Source: Hippasteria phrygiana (taxonomy: Eukaryota; Echinodermata; Asteroidea; Valvatida; Goniasteridae). From it: 64,000 nucleotides of DNA. The DNA is taken from positions 1,196,001 through 1,260,000 of the forward strand of contig JAZGUH010000451.1 of assembly GCA_037893225.1 (NCBI GenBank), read 5' to 3'. A program made the position numbers and the translations under genes. Every line of letters starts with the position of its first letter. The stretch's first letter is position 1. Below the pieces are notes generated by a model. The model saw only the letters and a program-made list of their open reading frames with translations, did not search any database and was not told the origin of the DNA. Below are positions 63,181-64,000 of this stretch, in pieces.

Positions 63181-64000
63181 AAGCTACCCATACGTGTGAA
63201 AATTGCTGGATTTGGTCAATATCCCAGTAAATTATGAACAGGGAAAGGAGGGGCGTTCATTTGAAAATGTGGCAAACGTTAAGCAGCCACAATGCAGTAA
63301 ACGGGAGAACGCACACAGAGTTCACGGGAAGAACTTTGTTGCGAGGTTTGAATTTTCTCGAAGAGTTCTAACGCTGTGAAGCTGGCGATGGTCTGAAATT
63401 GTTGCGCTAGATCTAAGCTACCCATAAGTGTGAACATTACTGGATTTGGTCAATATACCATTCAATTATGAACAGGGAAAGGAGGGGCGTTCATCTGAAA
63501 ATGTGGCAAACGTTAAGCAGCCACAATGCAGTAAACCGGAGAACGCACACAGAGTTCACGGGAAGAAATTTGTTGCGAGGTTTGAATTTTCTCGAAGAGT
63601 TCTAACGCTGTGAAGCTGGCGATGGTCTCAAATTGTTGCGCTAGATCTAAGCTACCCGTAAGTATAAAAATTACTGGATTTGTTCAATATACCATTCGAT
63701 TATGAACAGGGAAAGGAGGGGCGTTCATCTGAAAATTTGGCAAACGTTAAGCAGTCACAATGCAGTAAACGGGAGAACGCACACAGAGTTCATGGGAAAA
63801 AAATTGTTGCGAGGTTTGAATTTTCTCAAAGAGTTCTCACGCTATGAAGCTGGCGATGGTCTGAAATTGTTGCGCTAGATCTAAGCTACCCATACGTGTG
63901 AAAATTACTGGATTTGGTCAATATCCCATTCAATTATGAACAGGGAAAAGAGGGGCGTTCATCTGAAAATTTGGCAAACGTTAAGCAGCCACAATGCAGT
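63181..64000 (+). repeat. Partial repeat of 57,097-57,916 at 6,084 bp
   Basis: The rare cccgtaagtataaaaatt combination at 57,571 recurs at 63,655, exactly 26 monomers away. The flanking units (cataagtgtgaacattac before, cattcgatt/ctcaaagag/ctatgaag with tctgaaattg after) match in order up to the end of the window. The array continues beyond base 64,000. Confidence 0.82.

Larger units (their letters stand above)
1..64000 (+). repeat. Satellite DNA array, 234-bp monomer, about 274 head-to-tail units
   Basis: The motif caaacgttaagca recurs every 234 bp from base 1 to the last unit starting at 63,975. All units face the same way. The distance 1 to 63,975 equals 273 x 234 + 92, and the 92-bp remainder is explained by one junction near 43,250. 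Monomers differ by scattered substitutions, and the same combinations of variants reappear at exact multiples of 234 bp, so the array has higher-order structure. No unit is interrupted by an insertion. Most units carry a BglII site (agatct) at monomer positions 137-142, which predicts a 234-bp ladder; units with gctattt or gctatat there have lost it. There is no gene anywhere in this span. I do not recognise the satellite family or the species. Confidence 0.98.
43257..64000 (+). repeat. Satellite domain C (three copies of a large block, shifted phase)
   Basis: All monomers here are 234 bp and in one phase. The gctattt marker occurs in pairs exactly 2,808 bp (12 monomers) apart: 43,516/46,324, 52,408/55,216 and 59,896/62,704. 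The pairs lie 38 and 32 monomers apart. Each pair belongs to a copy of one large block. Between them lie a duplicate of domain B and an 8-mer duplication. No array end is reached by base 64,000. Confidence 0.87.

Noticed and set aside
1..64000. CRISPR array
   Set aside because: There are no short conserved repeats with unique spacers; the entire 234-bp unit is repeated.
1..64000. CENP-B box (TTCGNNNNANNCGGG type) in the monomer
   Set aside because: No match on either strand by eye. The nearest strings, attcgttgcgagg and cccgtaagtgtgaac, lack key fixed bases.
1..64000. Transposable element or retroelement insertion
   Set aside because: The monomer phase is unbroken except for one deletion; there are no target-site duplications, terminal repeats or transposase/reverse transcriptase frames.
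1..64000. Decayed giant repeat-protein gene with 78-residue repeats
   Set aside because: Each unit has at least one or two stops in every forward frame, nonsense variants (TGA, TAA) are spread in many units, and variable sites show no preference for third codon positions by eye.

Overview
The whole 64-kb window is one uninterrupted tandem array of a satellite-DNA monomer of exactly 234 bp. That is about 274 monomer-equivalents, all in the same orientation. No flanking unique DNA, transposon, RNA gene or convincing protein gene is visible. Such an array points to eukaryotic constitutive heterochromatin (centromeric, pericentromeric, subtelomeric or a B/sex chromosome). The species cannot be named from the sequence. 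A hand count on a consensus-like monomer gives 43.6% GC, 61 G against 41 C on the + strand, and 11 CpG against about 10.7 expected. CpG is therefore not depleted, which fits a lineage with little germline CpG methylation (many invertebrates) or a very young array; this is inference.

Layout. Numbering the monomer from the first base of the window, the repeat phase is constant from 1 to about 43,250. It then shifts once, by +92 (a 142-bp deletion), at a junction at 43,251-43,256, and stays constant to the end. Three domains can be told apart by diagnostic variants. Domain A (1 to about 20,650) has a near-identical 17-monomer block (5,070-9,047 and 11,154-15,131) alternating with 9-monomer blocks, so parts recur at 26 monomers (6,084 bp). 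It ends in truncated copies and a 5-monomer tandem duplication. Domain B (about 20,650-43,250) recurs at 23 monomers (5,382 bp) and then has nested 8-mer and 14-mer tandem duplications. Domain C (43,257-64,000) has three copies of a block of roughly 3.5-4.2 kb (from about 43,300, 52,195 and 59,686) separated by a long duplicate of domain B and by an 8-mer duplication.

The array therefore looks like a mosaic of higher-order repeats built by repeated unequal exchange of whole-monomer multiples (3, 5, 8, 12, 14, 17, 23 and 26 monomers seen), with probable in-register conversion.

Most interesting observation: almost every monomer carries a perfect three-unit heat-shock element, GAAnnTTCnnGAA, at monomer positions 78-90, giving some 250 potential HSF sites in 64 kb. 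Heat-inducible, HSF-driven satellite transcription is known for human satellite III, and heat-responsive satellite transcription is reported in a beetle. Whether this array behaves that way is a testable hypothesis. Open frames of 60-76 codons recur because 234 is a multiple of three and one frame has few stops; I do not regard them as genes.
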